DNA from: Caryophanales bacterium
Lineage (GTDB): Bacteria > Bacillota > Bacilli > Bacillales > Amphibacillaceae
Reading direction: 5' to 3'
DNA: 64,000 nt
NCBI GenBank assembly: GCA_029257405.1
Contig: JARIBO010000004.1
Location: forward strand, 1 to 64,000
Both the position numbers and the translations under genes were made by a program. This document shows, piece after piece, positions 8,625-17,858 of the stretch (the stretch's first letter is position 1; each line of letters begins with the position of its first letter). The notes beneath the pieces are model-generated. The model was not told the origin of the DNA and searched no databases. It saw nothing but the letters and a program-made list of their open reading frames with translations.

Positions 8625-8981
8625 CTACCACATATTCATTCCACCACGTACATTTGTTAAATTATCAAACCCTTGTTTCTTTAAAATCCGACAAGCTTTC
8701 ATACTTCTATTGCCTGACCTACAGATGATAACAACTTCTTGATCTTTTTTTAACTGATTTGACTGGTTTTTTAATAAATGTACTGGGATATTTTTAAATT
8801 GTTTTACATGTCCACCTTTGTATTCTCCAGGTGTGCGCACATCGATGAATTGAATCTTTTTATCTTTTAATTTTGGTTTCACTTCATTAGGGGTTAAATT
8901 ATTTACACCTTTTACAGGTAACATTCGACTAATAATAAATAAAATAAACAAACCTATAACTATATATTTTAAATACTCCAT
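8625..8981 (-). CDS. Membrane-anchored rhodanese-like sulfurtransferase
   Basis: Protein of 118 residues: one N-terminal transmembrane helix (about 4-22) and a single rhodanese domain with FIDVRTPGEY and an intact active loop CRSGNRS (Cys87). It should carry persulfide sulfur at the inner face of the membrane. The start is ATG 8981, seven bases after GAGGAG; an upstream in-frame ATG at 8999 would place that site inside the coding region. It is divergent from a TauE/SafE exporter, a pairing common in sulfide/persulfide detoxification. A CsoR/CstR-like operator lies just upstream. Confidence 0.85.
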   Translation of the reverse strand: MEYLKYIVIGLFILFIISRMLPVKGVNNLTPNEVKPKLKDKKIQFIDVRTPGEYKGGHVKQFKNIPVHLLKNQSNQLKKDQEVVIICRSGNRSMKACRILKKQGFDNLTNVRGGMNMW

Positions 8982-9000
8982 TATTTCACTCCTCGCCATA

Positions 9001-9016
9001 ATACCTATACGGGTAT
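9001..9016. promoter_or_regulatory. Putative CsoR/CstR-type operator
   Basis: Inverted repeat ATACC-N6-GGTAT within ATACCTATACGGGTAT, immediately upstream of the active rhodanese ribosome-binding site. A related GGGGTAGGGGTAT repeat (9174-9190) sits directly before the TauE ribosome-binding site. G-tract/ATACC operators of this kind are bound by CsoR-family repressors, including the persulfide sensor CstR. No csoR or cstR gene is in the window, so the assignment is inference. Confidence 0.45.
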
Positions 9017-9204
9017 GATATCTTTTTTTAGTTATTTTGTCAATTATTATTTCCCAGGAAATATTTTTTGGTTAGTTGAAGAACTTTATTAAATGCATGC
9101 TATAAATCCTTATTAAATTATCATTTATATTTCTATAAGCAGTAAACTATATTATCTAGCTCGTTTGTTTTATTATAGGGGTAGGGGTATAAGGAGGATG
9201 TTTT

Positions 9205-9987
9205 ATGAGCTTTGTATTTATTTTAACATTAATTTTAATTGGGTTTGTCGGATCTTATATTTCAGGGATGGTTGGTATTGGGGGATCTATTATTAAATAT
9301 CCCATGCTACTCTATATTCCACCCTTAGTCGGATTAACTGCTTTTTCTGCACATGAAGTTTCAGGTTTAAATGCGATTCAAGTACTGTTTGCTTCAATTA
9401 GTGGTGTTTGGGCGTATCGAAAAGGTAGTTATTTGAATAAAGATTTAATCATTTATATGGGTGCGAGTGTACTGGTTGGTGGATTAGTTGGTAGTTTCTT
9501 TTCTACTTACTTACCTGAAATAGCTATTAATGCGGTTTATGCTGTTTTAGCTACAATTGCAGTCGTCATGATGTTTCTACCTAAATCTAATGATGATAAA
9601 GGTACTAACTTATCTGAAGTAACTTTTAATAAACCACTTGCTTCAGTACTTGCCCTGATCGTTGGAGTTGCTTCTGGTATTGTTGGAGCAGCCGGTGCAT
9701 TTATATTAGTACCAATTATGATTGTTGTCTTAAAAATTCCAACAAGAATGACAATCGCAAGTTCACTTGCAATTACTTTTATCTCTTCAATTGGAACAAC
9801 AGCTGGTAAAATCGCAACAGGTCAAGTATTATTATTACCAGCAATAATCATGGTTATTGCAAGTATTATTGGTGCGCCTCTTGGAGCGAATGCAGGTAAA
9901 AAAATGAACACTAAATATTTACAATGGATTTTAGCAGCACTGATTTTAGCAAGTGCGATAAAAATTTGGATCGAACTATTTAATTAA
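9205..9987 (+). CDS. TauE/SafE-family sulfite/organosulfonate exporter
   Basis: Membrane protein of 260 residues with about eight helices arranged as two repeats. The repeated motif [21 protein letters not shown] near the N-terminus and [17 protein letters not shown] in the middle is diagnostic of the TauE/SafE family, which exports sulfite, thiosulfate or sulfonates. ATG follows AAGGAGG. Divergent orientation to a rhodanese gene and shared operator-like sequences suggest a joint role in reactive-sulfur handling; the transported species is inferred only. Confidence 0.88.
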   Translation: MSFVFILTLILIGFVGSYISGMVGIGGSIIKYPMLLYIPPLVGLTAFSAHEVSGLNAIQVLFASISGVWAYRKGSYLNKDLIIYMGASVLVGGLVGSFFSTYLPEIAINAVYAVLATIAVVMMFLPKSNDDKGTNLSEVTFNKPLASVLALIVGVASGIVGAAGAFILVPIMIVVLKIPTRMTIASSLAITFISSIGTTAGKIATGQVLLLPAIIMVIASIIGAPLGANAGKKMNTKYLQWILAALILASAIKIWIELFN

Positions 9988-10009
9988 CAGCTGGGTTAGG
10001 AATGATAAA

Positions 10010-10555
10010 ATGTATATTCAAGAAGTTGATGAACATATGACGTTACGTATGCTTACTAGCCGTGATGCAAAACCTCTTTTTCATCTGATTGAAGATTCGC
10101 GCGCTTATTTAGAAAAATGGTTACCTTGGCTAAATGATTCTAAAAGTTTATCTGATGTAGAAACATCGATTAAAGAATCATTTTATACATATGCCAATAA
10201 ACAAGATATAAGAGCTGGCATTTTTATTGATGAGATGCTGGTAGGTATTGTAAGCTTTAATGAATTTGATTGGCGAAATAATATTGGATATGTTGGATAT
10301 TGGTTAGCTAAAGAACATCAAGGCAGAGGAATTATGACCAAAGCTGTTGCTGCTTTGATTGATTATGGTTTTACAGAACTTGAAATAAATAAAGTAGATA
10401 TACGAACAGCTTATGAAAATAAAAAAAGCCAAGCTATTCCCATAAGACTTAATTTCAAAAAAGAAGGGCACTTAAGACAAGCTGAGTGGCTTTATAATCA
10501 TTATGTTGATCATATCGTTTACGGAATGCTAAAAGAAGAATGGAATATTAACTAA
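10010..10555 (+). CDS. GNAT-family N-acetyltransferase (RimL/YdaF-like)
   Basis: Protein of 181 residues with the RimJ/RimL-type GNAT layout: N-terminal RMLTSRDAKPLF, then LAKEHQGRGIMTKAV, the acetyl-CoA pyrophosphate-binding motif A, and a C-terminal EGHLRQAEWLYNHYVDH segment typical of ribosomal-protein-Ser acetyltransferase relatives. It begins 22 bases after the TauE gene with a modest TAGGAATG site and may be cotranscribed. Substrate unknown. Confidence 0.85.
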   Translation: MYIQEVDEHMTLRMLTSRDAKPLFHLIEDSRAYLEKWLPWLNDSKSLSDVETSIKESFYTYANKQDIRAGIFIDEMLVGIVSFNEFDWRNNIGYVGYWLAKEHQGRGIMTKAVAALIDYGFTELEINKVDIRTAYENKKSQAIPIRLNFKKEGHLRQAEWLYNHYVDHIVYGMLKEEWNIN

Positions 10556-10574
10556 ATCCATTAAAATTACTTTT

Positions 10575-10718
10575 CTGTCCACAAATTAATCCACAAATAA
10601 GTTTTTTTGCATACATGTAGATTAAAATTGTTATTAACATTCTATAAGCTGTGTCTAGAACATACATTCTGAAAAGTTATCCACCTATTGTGTGTAACTC
10701 CACTCTTATTGTGGATAA
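10575..10718. other. Cluster of DnaA boxes in intergenic region
   Basis: Four sites resembling TTATCCACA lie within 144 bases: a perfect one on the minus strand (10710-10718), single-mismatch TTATCCACC (10677-10685) and TAATCCACA (10587-10595), and CTGTCCACA with two mismatches (10575-10583). The region lies between the GNAT and peroxiredoxin genes. Remote DnaA-box clusters are known in Bacillus subtilis as regulators of initiation. DnaA binding here is inference from motif match. Confidence 0.55.
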
Positions 10719-10761
10719 CTTGTTAGAAAGTCTGATTATTTTGATAAGTTGAGCAGAGAAC

Positions 10762-10790
10762 TTGTTCCTTTAAATTTTCTCTAGTATACT
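10762..10790 (+). promoter_or_regulatory. Sigma-A type promoter of peroxiredoxin operon
   Basis: TTGTTC (10762-10767), 17-base spacer, TATACT (10785-10790), about 50 bases upstream of the peroxiredoxin ATG. Confidence 0.55.
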
Positions 10791-10838
10791 AAATTTGGAG
10801 CTAGATTGTAATCATTATAAAAAGGAGATTGATTATTT

Positions 10839-11507
10839 ATGACTGAAGAAAATCTAAATGTTGAAGAAACAGAAGTACGTTCATTGCCACGTATCGGGGA
10901 TGTTGCACCACAATTTGAAGCAGTAACAACACACGGAGACTTGAAATTAGAAGATTATAAAGGCAGTTGGGTACTTTTATTCTCACACCCTGCTGATTTT
11001 ACACCAGTTTGTACAACAGAGTTTATTGGTTTTCAGAATATCTCTCCACAACTAAAAGAAATGAATACAGAATTACTTGGTTTAAGTATTGATAGTGTAC
11101 ACTCACATATCGCTTGGGTAAGAAATATTGAAGAAAAATTTGGTACTAAAATTGAATTCCCAGTGATTGCTGATCTTTCAATGGATGTTGCTAAAAAATT
11201 CGGAATGATTATGCCTAACGAAAGCTCAACAGAAGCTTCTCGTGCAGTGTTTGTTATTGATGATAAACAAATCATTAGAGCAATCATCTATTATCCTTTA
11301 TCGACAGGACGTAATATGGATGAAATGGTTCGTTTAGTTAAAGCATTACAAACAGCTGATGAACACAATATCGCTACACCTGCTGATTGGCAAGAAGGCG
11401 ATAAAGTCATTGTACCTCCTGCTAAAACGCAAGAAGGTGCTGAAGAGCGTATGAATAACAAAGATTATGAATGTGTAGACTTTTACTTCTGTAAGCGAGA
11501 TTTATAA
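10839..11507 (+). CDS. Prx6-type peroxiredoxin (archaeal-like, with C-terminal cysteines)
   Basis: Thiol peroxidase of 222 residues that should reduce hydrogen peroxide and organic hydroperoxides in the cytosol. The peroxidatic Cys58 lies in HPADFTPVCTTE. Length and the C-terminal extension place it in the Prx6 subfamily. Two further cysteines near the end (Cys212 and Cys218 in YECVDFYFCKRDL) match the extra C-terminal Cys pair of archaeal Prx6 enzymes, suggesting a resolving disulfide rather than a 1-Cys mechanism. It has its own promoter and is followed after 20 bases by a small winged-helix gene. Confidence 0.9.
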   Translation: MTEENLNVEETEVRSLPRIGDVAPQFEAVTTHGDLKLEDYKGSWVLLFSHPADFTPVCTTEFIGFQNISPQLKEMNTELLGLSIDSVHSHIAWVRNIEEKFGTKIEFPVIADLSMDVAKKFGMIMPNESSTEASRAVFVIDDKQIIRAIIYYPLSTGRNMDEMVRLVKALQTADEHNIATPADWQEGDKVIVPPAKTQEGAEERMNNKDYECVDFYFCKRDL

Positions 11508-11527
11508 AAGTCTAGGAGGTCGTTTTA

Positions 11528-11746
11528 ATGGCTTGTGGAACAGTTAAAAATGAATTAACACCTACTGCAAGAAAGGTGTTAAAAGCAATCAAAAATACAC
11601 CATTAACAATCGATGATATTGCTATAAAAGCAAAATTACCTTTATTTAAAGTACGCAGTAATTTAAGGTATTTAGCTAAACTTAATTTTGTTATTTTAAA
11701 AAATAACGCATATGTAATTGATTCAGAAGCAAAGAGATTAATTTAA
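11528..11746 (+). CDS. Tiny winged-helix DNA-binding protein
   Basis: Protein of 72 residues whose whole length looks like one winged-helix domain: TARKVLKAIKNTPLTIDDIAIKA, then a recognition helix KVRSNLRYLAKLNFV and a terminal beta wing. It has a strong TAGGAGG site and sits 20 bases after the peroxiredoxin, ending at a terminator, so the two form an operon. A single Cys (Cys3) near the N-terminus could be redox-active, but that is speculation. Family unnamed; a regulator of the peroxiredoxin gene is the simplest guess. Confidence 0.65.
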   Translation: MACGTVKNELTPTARKVLKAIKNTPLTIDDIAIKAKLPLFKVRSNLRYLAKLNFVILKNNAYVIDSEAKRLI

Positions 11747-11750
11747 ACAA

Positions 11751-11793
11751 AAAGAAAGAACCTAGTATTATTATTGACTAGGTTCTTTCTTTT
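11751..11793. terminator. Bidirectional terminator, peroxiredoxin operon / htrA
   Basis: Stem AAAGAAAGAACCTAGT / ACTAGGTTCTTTCTTT with A and T runs on both sides; it separates the convergent winged-helix and htrA genes. Confidence 0.9.
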
Positions 11794-12994
11794 ATTTTTG
11801 TGGAATTAAAGTTGTTGTTACTTCAATCTCTTCACCTTTACGATAGGCAGAGACTTTGATTTCGTCATCAACTTTCTTTTCTTCATAAAGAATTTTTCTT
11901 AAATCAATAATATTTTCTATCTTTTTGCCATCTAATTCTGTAATAACATCAAGTCTTTCAAGACCTGCTTTGTCTGCTGGAGAACCTGGCTCAACTGACC
12001 AAATATAAACGCCGCTTGTAATATCTTCTGGTAATTTAAGAGAACTTTGCCACTCGCCTTTAGGCATCTCATTTAATGAATAAATCTCAACACCTAAATA
12101 AGGACGCGTAACTTGTCCTTTTTCTTCTAACTCTTTAATAACAGGTAAAGCAGCATCTATTGGAATTGCAAATCCAATTCCTTCTGCAACAGTTTGGCTG
12201 ATTTTCATTGAATTTATTCCAATCAGCTCACCTTTTATGTTAATTAAAGCTCCTCCACTATTACCTGGGTTAATTGCAGCGTCAGTTTGTAGAACTTCAG
12301 CTTGCCAGTCTGGATAGCCGTCTTGATTAAAGTCTTGAGGAATAGTACGTAGCTTCCCGCTAATAATTCCTTGTGTAACAGAGCCTGCAAACATATGGCC
12401 TAAAGGATTTCCTATTGCTAAAACTGGTTCACCTACATTAATATTTTCGGATGTTCCAATTTTTACACCTTCCTCAATTTCATTTGCTTCTACTTTAAGT
12501 ACAGCAAGATCCATAAATAAATCACTTCCTAGCAATTCCGCTTCCAATGTTTCATCATTTGATAATACTACTTCTAGTAAATCAGCATTTTGGATAACAT
12601 GGTGATTTGTGACAATGAAAGCTTCTGTTTCATTTTGTTTATAAATTACTCCTGAACCAGTGCCTGCTTCATTTCCTTGTATTCTTCCTTCATTTAAAAA
12701 TTCTTCTGTTTCTTGTTTATTCGTTACCCCAACCACTGTAGGCGTAACTTCTTTCACTATCTCTGTAATTTCAGTTGTTACATCTACATGAACTGATTCA
12801 TTATAGTTCGTTTTAATGTTAGAACTTGTTTTATCCAGTAGATTTTGATAAATAAAGAACATAATAATGACACCGATTAAAATACCAATTAACAGGATAA
12901 AAAAGAGCCTTCCTTTTCCTTGTTTTTCAACCGTTATCCTTTCATTTATCTTTGAGTTTTCTTTATTTATATTATTATCATTTCTTTCATCCAT
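11792..12994 (-). CDS. htrA: HtrA/DegP-like membrane-anchored serine protease with PDZ domain
   Basis: Surface quality-control protease of 400 residues: cytosolic N-terminus, one transmembrane helix (about 30-50), a trypsin-like domain with His in VTNHHVI (about 132), Asp in DLAVL (about 162) and Ser in GNSGGALI (about 246), then one C-terminal PDZ domain. Start ATG 12994 has GGAGG nine bases upstream; the in-frame TTG at 13003 abuts the site. It follows walJ by 18 bases and is the last gene of the wal operon, as in Bacillus. Confidence 0.92.
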   Translation of the reverse strand: MDERNDNNINKENSKINERITVEKQGKGRLFFILLIGILIGVIIMFFIYQNLLDKTSSNIKTNYNESVHVDVTTEITEIVKEVTPTVVGVTNKQETEEFLNEGRIQGNEAGTGSGVIYKQNETEAFIVTNHHVIQNADLLEVVLSNDETLEAELLGSDLFMDLAVLKVEANEIEEGVKIGTSENINVGEPVLAIGNPLGHMFAGSVTQGIISGKLRTIPQDFNQDGYPDWQAEVLQTDAAINPGNSGGALINIKGELIGINSMKISQTVAEGIGFAIPIDAALPVIKELEEKGQVTRPYLGVEIYSLNEMPKGEWQSSLKLPEDITSGVYIWSVEPGSPADKAGLERLDVITELDGKKIENIIDLRKILYEEKKVDDEIKVSAYRKGEEIEVTTTLIPQK

Positions 12995-13012
12995 CTGTAA
13001 CAACCTCCGTTA

Positions 13013-13816
13013 TTATAAAATATGATTCTTTTTCTGTATTTTAAATAAGTCAGTTGGTCTGATTGGATCTGTATCAAATAAATCGAGTGTAATCCCTCGC
13101 TCTTGTAATACTTGATCGACAGACATACGCGCTAAATCTTTCATATTATTATCTCGACTTAAATGAGCTAAATATATGCGTTCCGTATCATTTGTAATAA
13201 TTTCACTTAATGCTAAACCACTATCTTCATTAGAGATGTGTCCTGAGTCGCCTAGAATCCTTTGTTTAACACTCCATGGATAGTGACTCATCTGCAACAT
13301 ATTTATATCATGATTAGCTTCAAATATGTACGCATCTGCACCTTCTATTGTCTTTTTGATTCGTTCTGAAACATAACCTAAGTCTGTTACTAACGCTACT
13401 TTTTGATTATTATAATGAAAAACGAAAAACATAGGATCAACTGCATCATGTGAAACAGAAAATGACTCTACTTCTAATTTACCAAAAGTGTAAATTTCAT
13501 TCGCTTCAAAATGAAATTTTTGATCTAATGTTACTTTACCTATTTTTGGTAGCATTTCATTCCATGTTTTTTGATTTGTATAAATAGGTAAATTATAGCG
13601 TCTAGCTAAAACACCAATTCCTTTTATATGATCGCTATGTTCATGCGTAACGAGTATACCTGTAAGATCTTCTATATTTTTTCCAATATCAGCAAACTGA
13701 CGCTCTATTTGTTTACCACTTAACCCTGCATCAACAAGTAATTTAGTTTCTCCCGCTTCTATATAAAAAGCATTACCCGTACTACCTGAAGCGAGTACGC
13801 TAAATTGTAGTGTCAT
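13013..13816 (-). CDS. walJ: WalJ/YycJ metallo-beta-lactamase-fold exonuclease-like protein
   Basis: Protein of 267 residues with the beta-lactamase-fold metal motif THEHSDH near residue 60, plus downstream metal ligands in VTDLGY, EANHD and LAHLSRDN. YycJ proteins are cytosolic nucleases linked to genome integrity and encoded in the wal operon. I use ATG 13816, eight bases after CGGAG; the GTG at 13825 overlaps that site. It overlaps walI by 17 bases, consistent with coupling. Confidence 0.92.
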   Translation of the reverse strand: MTLQFSVLASGSTGNAFYIEAGETKLLVDAGLSGKQIERQFADIGKNIEDLTGILVTHEHSDHIKGIGVLARRYNLPIYTNQKTWNEMLPKIGKVTLDQKFHFEANEIYTFGKLEVESFSVSHDAVDPMFFVFHYNNQKVALVTDLGYVSERIKKTIEGADAYIFEANHDINMLQMSHYPWSVKQRILGDSGHISNEDSGLALSEIITNDTERIYLAHLSRDNNMKDLARMSVDQVLQERGITLDLFDTDPIRPTDLFKIQKKNHIL

Positions 13817-14738
13817 TCTTTTCACTCCGTTCGATTATTTCAATTTTTTCTTTTATTTTTATTTGAAAATCATCTTTGTCTAATTTTTTCTCTTCTGTTG
13901 AATTCATTTTTTGTTGAACATTCTTTAACGCTTCTTTTAAAAATAACTGATGTTCACTTAAAAATATATATTCTTCAATCGCATTAACGAAGTAATGAGA
14001 TTTTTTGTTTACTTCCACATTCCATGTTGGTGCAAATACTTGTACACCACTATCTAATGGCACTCTTGTATGGAATCCTATTTCAACCGAACTTATCTCA
14101 TCATTACTTTTAAATTTATCTGATTCATAAAGTTTTTCAATAGCACGCATTGAAGGTATTAATTTTCTTTTATCTTTATTTTCTTCATACTCGCCAAGAG
14201 CGGTCTGCGTATAGTATGTTATTTCATCATTATTATTTAAAAAGATTAATAATAAAGCATTTTGATTATAATAAATTGGACGCTCTAATTTATTTTGAAA
14301 ATAAATTAATATATTCGTGTCTTCATCCCATTCCCAAAATGAATATTCTTCTGAAAACAAAATTAAATCAGTTAAAAGTTCCTTCTTTTTTTCTTTTGAT
14401 GAATCCTTTGAAACACTAATTGGCTTTTTTATTTTAGAAATAATGAGTTTGTTTTCTAAAACTTCGTTTGTTTGATTATCTAATTCTTTTAAGTTTTTTA
14501 ATTCTTCATTTTTCATTAATTTAGGTTCTACTGAAATAAAAGTTTCGTTATATTCTTCGTTAGATAGTTCAGGTACTGTTATATTTTCTGTTTTTAGTTG
14601 ATCTTCAATTGTTGATTCACTATGTTCTAAAACGGATAAATCAGCTTGTTCTTGTTTTTCTGTGAACTGAACGAGTAAGTATACATCTAAAACAAGAAAA
14701 CTAAGAATTAATAATGTTTTAATTTGACCCCATTGCAA
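13800..14738 (-). CDS. walI: WalI (YycI), regulator of the WalKR system
   Basis: Single-pass membrane protein of 312 residues: transmembrane helix at about 5-23, then a long extracytoplasmic region ending with the conserved YycI fold ([19 protein letters not shown]). WalH and WalI contact WalK in the membrane and tune its activity. It starts with TTG preceded by GGAGG, one base after the walH stop codon. It is somewhat longer and more Lys/Glu rich than the Bacillus protein (about 280), chiefly in the linker around residues 30-110. Confidence 0.88.
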   Translation of the reverse strand: MQWGQIKTLLILSFLVLDVYLLVQFTEKQEQADLSVLEHSESTIEDQLKTENITVPELSNEEYNETFISVEPKLMKNEELKNLKELDNQTNEVLENKLIISKIKKPISVSKDSSKEKKKELLTDLILFSEEYSFWEWDEDTNILIYFQNKLERPIYYNQNALLLIFLNNNDEITYYTQTALGEYEENKDKRKLIPSMRAIEKLYESDKFKSNDEISSVEIGFHTRVPLDSGVQVFAPTWNVEVNKKSHYFVNAIEEYIFLSEHQLFLKEALKNVQQKMNSTEEKKLDKDDFQIKIKEKIEIIERSEKNDTTI

Positions 14739-14739
14739 C

Positions 14740-16026
14740 TTACTCGCCTCCTTCTTTTGTTAATTTATTAGTGTCAACAGGCTGCCATTGACCCTGATAT
14801 TTAACGTACCAAGTTGGCTCAAGCAACATACTATCTGACGCGCTAGATAAAAACTTTAATTCATAGCCCATTTGCAAACCGTCAATTTTTTCTAATTCGT
14901 AAACAGCTTCTTTTTCAATGTAGTCAATTAAATTTTGACCTGAAATTATCTTTTTTTGAGTTGAATCTACTTCATGTGTCAAGCGGATTAGTGATCGATT
15001 ATATTCATATAAATCTTTATCACGCCATCTTTGTTCAAGAATAGTTAAATTATTATTCTCAAAAACTGGTAAACCATTATACATTAATCTAAATCTAACC
15101 TTACTTTGTGCAGTATCAATATACTCAACAGTATAGTCATTAGTCCAACCTTTATGCTCATTTACATTAGCAATACTATGCTCTAGTAAATCAATTGCTA
15201 ATAAGTTTTCCGAACTCGTTTGAACAGGATTAATAAATTCGATTTTATTTTCATCAGTTGAAACACTCATACCACGCTGACCATCTGTATAATATGCTTC
15301 TGCAATATTTGACGTAACTTGAGATGGATTTCTAAATAAAGCATTAACCAATTTTTCCGGTTGTATTTTACTAATAACGAGCGTTTTAGATGATGTATTT
15401 ATTTCTTCTTGCGGAATATAAAATGTTTTTTCTTCTGTATTAAAACTTGTATAGTCAATTAAATTTGAATGATTTACAACATAATCAAATAATAAATCAT
15501 ACTTTTCACGCTTGTCTATTCTTGCTGTTATTTCTTTTTTTTCATCAGATGAAACAAATGTAATATCTAATAATAAGTCTTCTTCATTAAAAGTCACATA
15601 TATTTTATTAAATGACCAATTAGGTGGTTCAATTTCCTCATTAAAAGTAAATATATCTGTAATTACTTTTGCCGGAAAAGCTGTTGGATAAATAATTTCC
15701 ATAAAACGTCTTTGTTTTGGTTTTCCTATCGCTTCTCTTTCTTCTACATCGTACATAACCCATGTATTCATTGATTCATATAGTTCAACCTGATCTGCTA
15801 GATTACTAAAGCCAAGCACTCTTTTATTATCATGGAATATTAGACTACTTGGATTTATTAATTCTTTTTTTTCTTTTTCTTTTCCTCCAACATTCACTTC
15901 ACTCACATAATCAGGGTCTTGGAATTGTTCGTAACTAGGTTGATAGGTCCACAAAGCTAAAGATAACAAAACACTAATTCCAATTAAGATAACTAAAATA
16001 TATGATTTTACTGTTTCGAAGTTCAT
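14740..16026 (-). CDS. walH: WalH (YycH), regulator of the WalKR system
   Basis: Protein of 428 residues with one N-terminal transmembrane helix (about 8-26) and a large extracytoplasmic domain that contains IYPTAFPAKVITDIF and, near the C-terminus, PTWYVKYQGQWQPVD, as in the YycH family. It acts with WalI on the sensor kinase WalK. ATG lies inside the end of walK (ATGA overlap), so translation is coupled. Confidence 0.9.
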   Translation of the reverse strand: MNFETVKSYILVILIGISVLLSLALWTYQPSYEQFQDPDYVSEVNVGGKEKEKKELINPSSLIFHDNKRVLGFSNLADQVELYESMNTWVMYDVEEREAIGKPKQRRFMEIIYPTAFPAKVITDIFTFNEEIEPPNWSFNKIYVTFNEEDLLLDITFVSSDEKKEITARIDKREKYDLLFDYVVNHSNLIDYTSFNTEEKTFYIPQEEINTSSKTLVISKIQPEKLVNALFRNPSQVTSNIAEAYYTDGQRGMSVSTDENKIEFINPVQTSSENLLAIDLLEHSIANVNEHKGWTNDYTVEYIDTAQSKVRFRLMYNGLPVFENNNLTILEQRWRDKDLYEYNRSLIRLTHEVDSTQKKIISGQNLIDYIEKEAVYELEKIDGLQMGYELKFLSSASDSMLLEPTWYVKYQGQWQPVDTNKLTKEGGE

Positions 16027-17852
16027 CTGTTTCGCCTCCGCATCTCATTCATTAGCGGTAAACTAAAGTAAATAGTCGTACCTTCGCCTTCTTTACTATC
16101 AACCCAAATCTTTCCGTAATGCGCTTCAATAATTTCTTGGGTAATTGCTAAACCAAGACCCGTTCCACCAAGATCTCTTGTTCTTGATTTATCTGCACGG
16201 TAAAAACGATCGAATATTTTATCAAGTTTATCATAAGCAATACCAATTCCTTCATCTTTTATGCTCACTATAATTCTTCTCATATGTTTTTCTACTTTAA
16301 AATTAATCGTACCACCATCTGGTGAATATTTTACCGCATTAGATATAATATTATCTAATACTTGAGTCATTTTATCTTTATCTATCCAAACATAAGTTTC
16401 TTCATTTGGTATATCTCGGTTTAATATTATCCGTTCATCTTTGACATTCATTTCAAATCGATCAATAATTTCATGTAAAAATTGCGTGAAATTTGCTCGT
16501 CTTCTTTGCAATGTCTCTGCTTTACTATCCATTCTTGATAGGTCTAATAAACTTGTAACCATACGAATCATGCGCTCTGTTTCATCTTGGGTGACTTTCA
16601 AGAAATGTGGCGCTATTTCTTCATCTTTCCATGCACCGTCTGTTAAAGCTTCTAAGTAGCTTCTTAAAGTTGTTAATGGTGTTCTTAATTCATGTGAAAC
16701 ATTTGAAACAAACTCTCTTCTTTCGCGTTCTATTTTTTCTTCTTCCGTTACGTCACTTAATACGGTAATAAATCCACTTACTTTATCATAGTCATCAAAA
16801 ATCTTAGAAAAATTAGCTCTTACCAAATAAACTTCTTCAGTACTAAAATCAAGTATAATTGAACCACTTTCTTGTAATTCAGTCATACCAACAACTTTTC
16901 CTTCTAATTCAAGATGCTCTAATAAATTTTGATTAATTAAATAGTTCGGATTTTTACTTAGTAATTTACCAGCTGCCTCATTTATTAAAGTAATCTGTCC
17001 TTCTGCGTCTGTAGCAATAACACCTTCTGACATATTTGCTAAAACAGAACTTAATTTACTTCTTTCTTTTTCAATTGTGGCCATTGAATGTTTTAAGCGA
17101 TCATTTAAGTGATTAAAGGTCACTGCTAACTGACTGATCTCATCTGAACCATAAACTTTAACCTTTTGAGAAAAGTCACCACGAGCCATTTTTTGAGCTT
17201 GTCTACGCATTTCAATAATTGGCTTGGTGATTGCTCTTGCAACTAAAATTCCAATCAAAATGGAAACAACTAATGCAATGGTAGATCCTTTAAAGAAGAT
17301 ATCATTAATATTAGATAGTTGATCATAGACGCTCTCTAAAGACGTTTCTAAATAGATAACGCCTTTAATTTCTCTTTCTTTATCAAGAATCGGTTCAACA
17401 CGAACTAAGATTCGGTCTCCTGTTTTTCTTTTGATATACGTACTGTCAACAGTAGTCCCCAATTTGATTCCTTTTTGAATAATTTCATCTGTAATTTTTT
17501 TACCGACAATATCTTGGTTATAGTCATTGGTTCCTAATATCCGACCTTGATTATTAATAACTTGTAAAGTGCTTTGTCCACCTAAGTTAACATCATTTAC
17601 AATATTTTGAACTTCTTCTTGTAAGGTAGGTTCTTCTTTATTTTCACTTCGATCTTTATCAAAAGTAAGTTCTAAATTATAACCTAAAAGATCAATTCGA
17701 TCATTAATCGTTTCTTTATAATTATCTAATAACTCTGATTCTAATTCTCGCGCAACATAAGAACCAATCACTTGAATAGCGATTAATAAGAGTAATATAT
17801 AAATAATAATAAATTTTAATTGAATTGATCTAAAAAAACCAACTTTTTTCAT
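16023..17852 (-). CDS. walK: WalK sensor histidine kinase
   Basis: Essential cell-wall homeostasis kinase of 609 residues. Order: transmembrane helix 1 (about 12-31), extracytoplasmic PAS-like domain (32-185), transmembrane helix 2 (about 189-209), HAMP, cytoplasmic PAS (about 262-370), HisKA with phospho-accepting His387 in FVSNVSHELRTPL, and HATPase with NIISNAVKYSP, DEGIGIAY and GGTGLGLAI. It phosphorylates WalR. It follows walR by six bases and overlaps walH. Confidence 0.97.
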   Translation of the reverse strand: MKKVGFFRSIQLKFIIIYILLLLIAIQVIGSYVARELESELLDNYKETINDRIDLLGYNLELTFDKDRSENKEEPTLQEEVQNIVNDVNLGGQSTLQVINNQGRILGTNDYNQDIVGKKITDEIIQKGIKLGTTVDSTYIKRKTGDRILVRVEPILDKEREIKGVIYLETSLESVYDQLSNINDIFFKGSTIALVVSILIGILVARAITKPIIEMRRQAQKMARGDFSQKVKVYGSDEISQLAVTFNHLNDRLKHSMATIEKERSKLSSVLANMSEGVIATDAEGQITLINEAAGKLLSKNPNYLINQNLLEHLELEGKVVGMTELQESGSIILDFSTEEVYLVRANFSKIFDDYDKVSGFITVLSDVTEEEKIERERREFVSNVSHELRTPLTTLRSYLEALTDGAWKDEEIAPHFLKVTQDETERMIRMVTSLLDLSRMDSKAETLQRRRANFTQFLHEIIDRFEMNVKDERIILNRDIPNEETYVWIDKDKMTQVLDNIISNAVKYSPDGGTINFKVEKHMRRIIVSIKDEGIGIAYDKLDKIFDRFYRADKSRTRDLGGTGLGLAITQEIIEAHYGKIWVDSKEGEGTTIYFSLPLMNEMRRRNR

Positions 17853-17858
17853 CGTATC

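Noticed and set aside
10556-13012. rlmH (orfX) expected downstream of the wal operon in staphylococci
   Set aside because: No RlmH-like sequence is found after htrA; a convergent peroxiredoxin operon is there instead, so there is no basis for an SCC-type insertion site in this window.
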